Assembly: GCA_024641895.1 (NCBI GenBank)
Contig: JAHECE010000165.1
Location: 1-5,876, forward strand
DNA from: Actinomycetales bacterium
GTDB taxonomy: Bacteria > Actinomycetota > Actinomycetes > Actinomycetales > JAHECE01
Length of the DNA stretch: 5,876 bases
Direction: 5' to 3'
Below the pieces are notes generated by a model that saw nothing but the letters and a program-made list of their open reading frames with translations, did not search any database and was not told where the DNA came from. Shown here one piece after another: positions 4,957 through 5,876 of the stretch; position 1 is the stretch's first letter, and each line of letters opens with the position of its first letter. A program made the position numbers and the translations under genes.

Positions 4957-5876
4957 TCAGAGCGGGAAGATGGCGTCCACGGCGATGGCCGCGAAGAGCA
5001 GGGTCAGGTAGGTGATCGAGGCGTGGAAGACGCGCATCTCGCGCGCCGGACCCCTCTCGGGGTGCAGCGCGCGGCGGTAGAGCTGAACGCACAGCACTGC
5101 GAACCACGCGCCGAGGACGATCGCGGACACCGTGTAGATCCAGCCCATCGAGGCGACGGGAATCAGGGCCAGCGAGGTGGCGATCATGGCCGCCGTGTAC
5201 GGCAGCATGTCGCGGGTGACGCGGCTCGCCTGCGCGACGACGGGCAGCATCGGCACCCGCGCCGCGGCGTAGTCGCCGCGGAACTTCATCGAGAGCGGCC
5301 AGTAGTGCGGCGGCGTCCAGAAGAAGATGATCCCGAAGAGGAGCGCCGGCGCCCACCCGAGGCTACCGGTCACCGCGGACCAGCCGATCAGCACGGGCAT
5401 GCAGCCGGCGGCACCGCCCCAGACGATGTTCTGCGGTGTGCGGCGCTTGAGGATGATCGTGTAGCCGACGACGTAAAGGAGGATCGCGACCAGTGCCAGG
5501 CCGGCGGAGACCCAGTTGACGACCAGACCGAACCAGAGCACTGCCAGCACGCCGAGCGTGTAGCCGAACACCAGCGCCTGCCGAGGGGAGACCTCGCCCG
5601 TGACCAGGGGACGCCGCTTCGTCCGGTTCATGACCTTGTCGATGTCGCGGTCGAGGTAGGAGTTCAGGGTGTTCGCGGAACCGGCCGCCAGCGTCCCGCC
5701 GAAGAGCGTGGCCAGCACCAGGCCGAGGGACGGCAGGCCACGCTCGGCGAGCACCATCGTGGGCAAAGTCGTGACGAGAAGCAGCTCGATGATGCGGGGC
5801 TTGGTGAGCGCGACGTAGCTCCTGACGCGGGAGAGGCCCGCCCGCCGCCGCGCGGCCGTCGTGGTCGACGCCTGCG
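4957..5876 (-). CDS. ctaB: Protoheme IX farnesyltransferase (heme O synthase), 5' end cut by the window
   Basis: Membrane UbiA-family prenyltransferase that adds the farnesyl group to heme B, making heme O for the terminal oxidase (and heme A after CtaA). The frame is open to the right edge: 305 codons are visible, beginning [13 protein letters not shown], with no start codon before the conserved [20 protein letters not shown]. Only a short leader is probably missing. A TTG at 5766 lies inside that conserved segment and is not the start. Seen: the first Asp motif [20 protein letters not shown] at visible residues 71-90 (N71, D75, D79), [15 protein letters not shown] at about 143-157, WTPPHYWPL at 186-194, and [13 protein letters not shown] at 201-213. 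Several long hydrophobic stretches fit the seven to nine helices of the family, and the protein ends at IFPL. The neighbour xerD starts four bases after the stop. ctaB more often sits near ctaA or the tkt-tal-zwf genes, so this context is unusual. Confidence 0.95.
   Translation of the reverse strand, partial: QASTTTAARRRAGLSRVRSYVALTKPRIIELLLVTTLPTMVLAERGLPSLGLVLATLFGGTLAAGSANTLNSYLDRDIDKVMNRTKRRPLVTGEVSPRQALVFGYTLGVLAVLWFGLVVNWVSAGLALVAILLYVVGYTIILKRRTPQNIVWGGAAGCMPVLIGWSAVTGSLGWAPALLFGIIFFWTPPHYWPLSMKFRGDYAAARVPMLPVVAQASRVTRDMLPYTAAMIATSLALIPVASMGWIYTVSAIVLGAWFAVLCVQLYRRALHPERGPAREMRVFHASITYLTLLFAAIAVDAIFPL

Noticed and set aside
3903..5015. A 370-codon open frame on the plus strand opposite xerD and the end of ctaB
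   Set aside because: The translation is an Arg/Gly/Val-rich composition typical of the antisense of a high-GC gene, with no domain motif. The opposite strand encodes XerD with every catalytic residue.
1..5876. A defence system, prophage, integrated element or other novel accessory system, given the tyrosine recombinase
   Set aside because: The recombinase is a housekeeping XerD in conserved synteny. There are no tRNA, direct repeats, compositional breaks or unknown genes; every gene in the window is a recognised core family.

Overview
The window is very GC-rich, with strong G/C third-position bias and several GTG starts. The layout is that of a high-GC Actinomycetota chromosome. I lean towards Micrococcales (Cellulomonas/Georgenia-like), but that is an impression from protein style and not something I could test. 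All seven recognisable genes lie on the minus strand, so they are read from the right edge to the left edge. Coding density is near total: the only non-coding stretches are 4 bases (4953-4956), 117 bases (3768-3884) and 56 bases (503-558). No gap reaches 300 bases. I see no RNA genes, mobile elements, CRISPR arrays or long repeats.

In order of transcription: (1) ctaB, heme O synthase, cut at its 5' end by the right edge. (2) xerD, a tyrosine recombinase with all catalytic residues, starting 4 bases after ctaB stops. (3) A 117-base gap holding a strong hairpin (probable terminator) followed by a candidate promoter. (4) parA, an orphan ParA-type ATPase with a GTG start. (5) scpA and (6) scpB, the kleisin and winged-helix subunits of the SMC condensin. 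(7) rluB, a 23S rRNA pseudouridine synthase. (8) A 56-base gap with a second promoter-like element. (9) tyrA, prephenate dehydrogenase, whose 3' half lies beyond the left edge.

parA-scpA-scpB-rluB are joined by three successive start/stop overlaps (17, 4 and 4 bases), each with a Shine-Dalgarno sequence inside the preceding gene. They look like one translationally coupled operon. The xerD / parA / scpAB / rluB order is a known conserved actinobacterial arrangement (compare Rv1701 and Rv1708-Rv1711 in Mycobacterium tuberculosis). Functionally it groups chromosome dimer resolution (XerD) with chromosome positioning and compaction (ParA, ScpAB-SMC). ctaB is the odd neighbour: heme O synthesis has no obvious link to segregation.

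The two genes that open new transcripts, parA and tyrA, share the same start architecture. Each has a TANNNT -10-like hexamer, exactly six bases, and a GTG with no convincing Shine-Dalgarno. This is the signature of leaderless transcription. I found no previously undescribed system here. The observations most worth checking are the matched leaderless starts, the hairpin/promoter boundary before parA, the ParA-ScpA coupling, and the ctaB-xerD junction.
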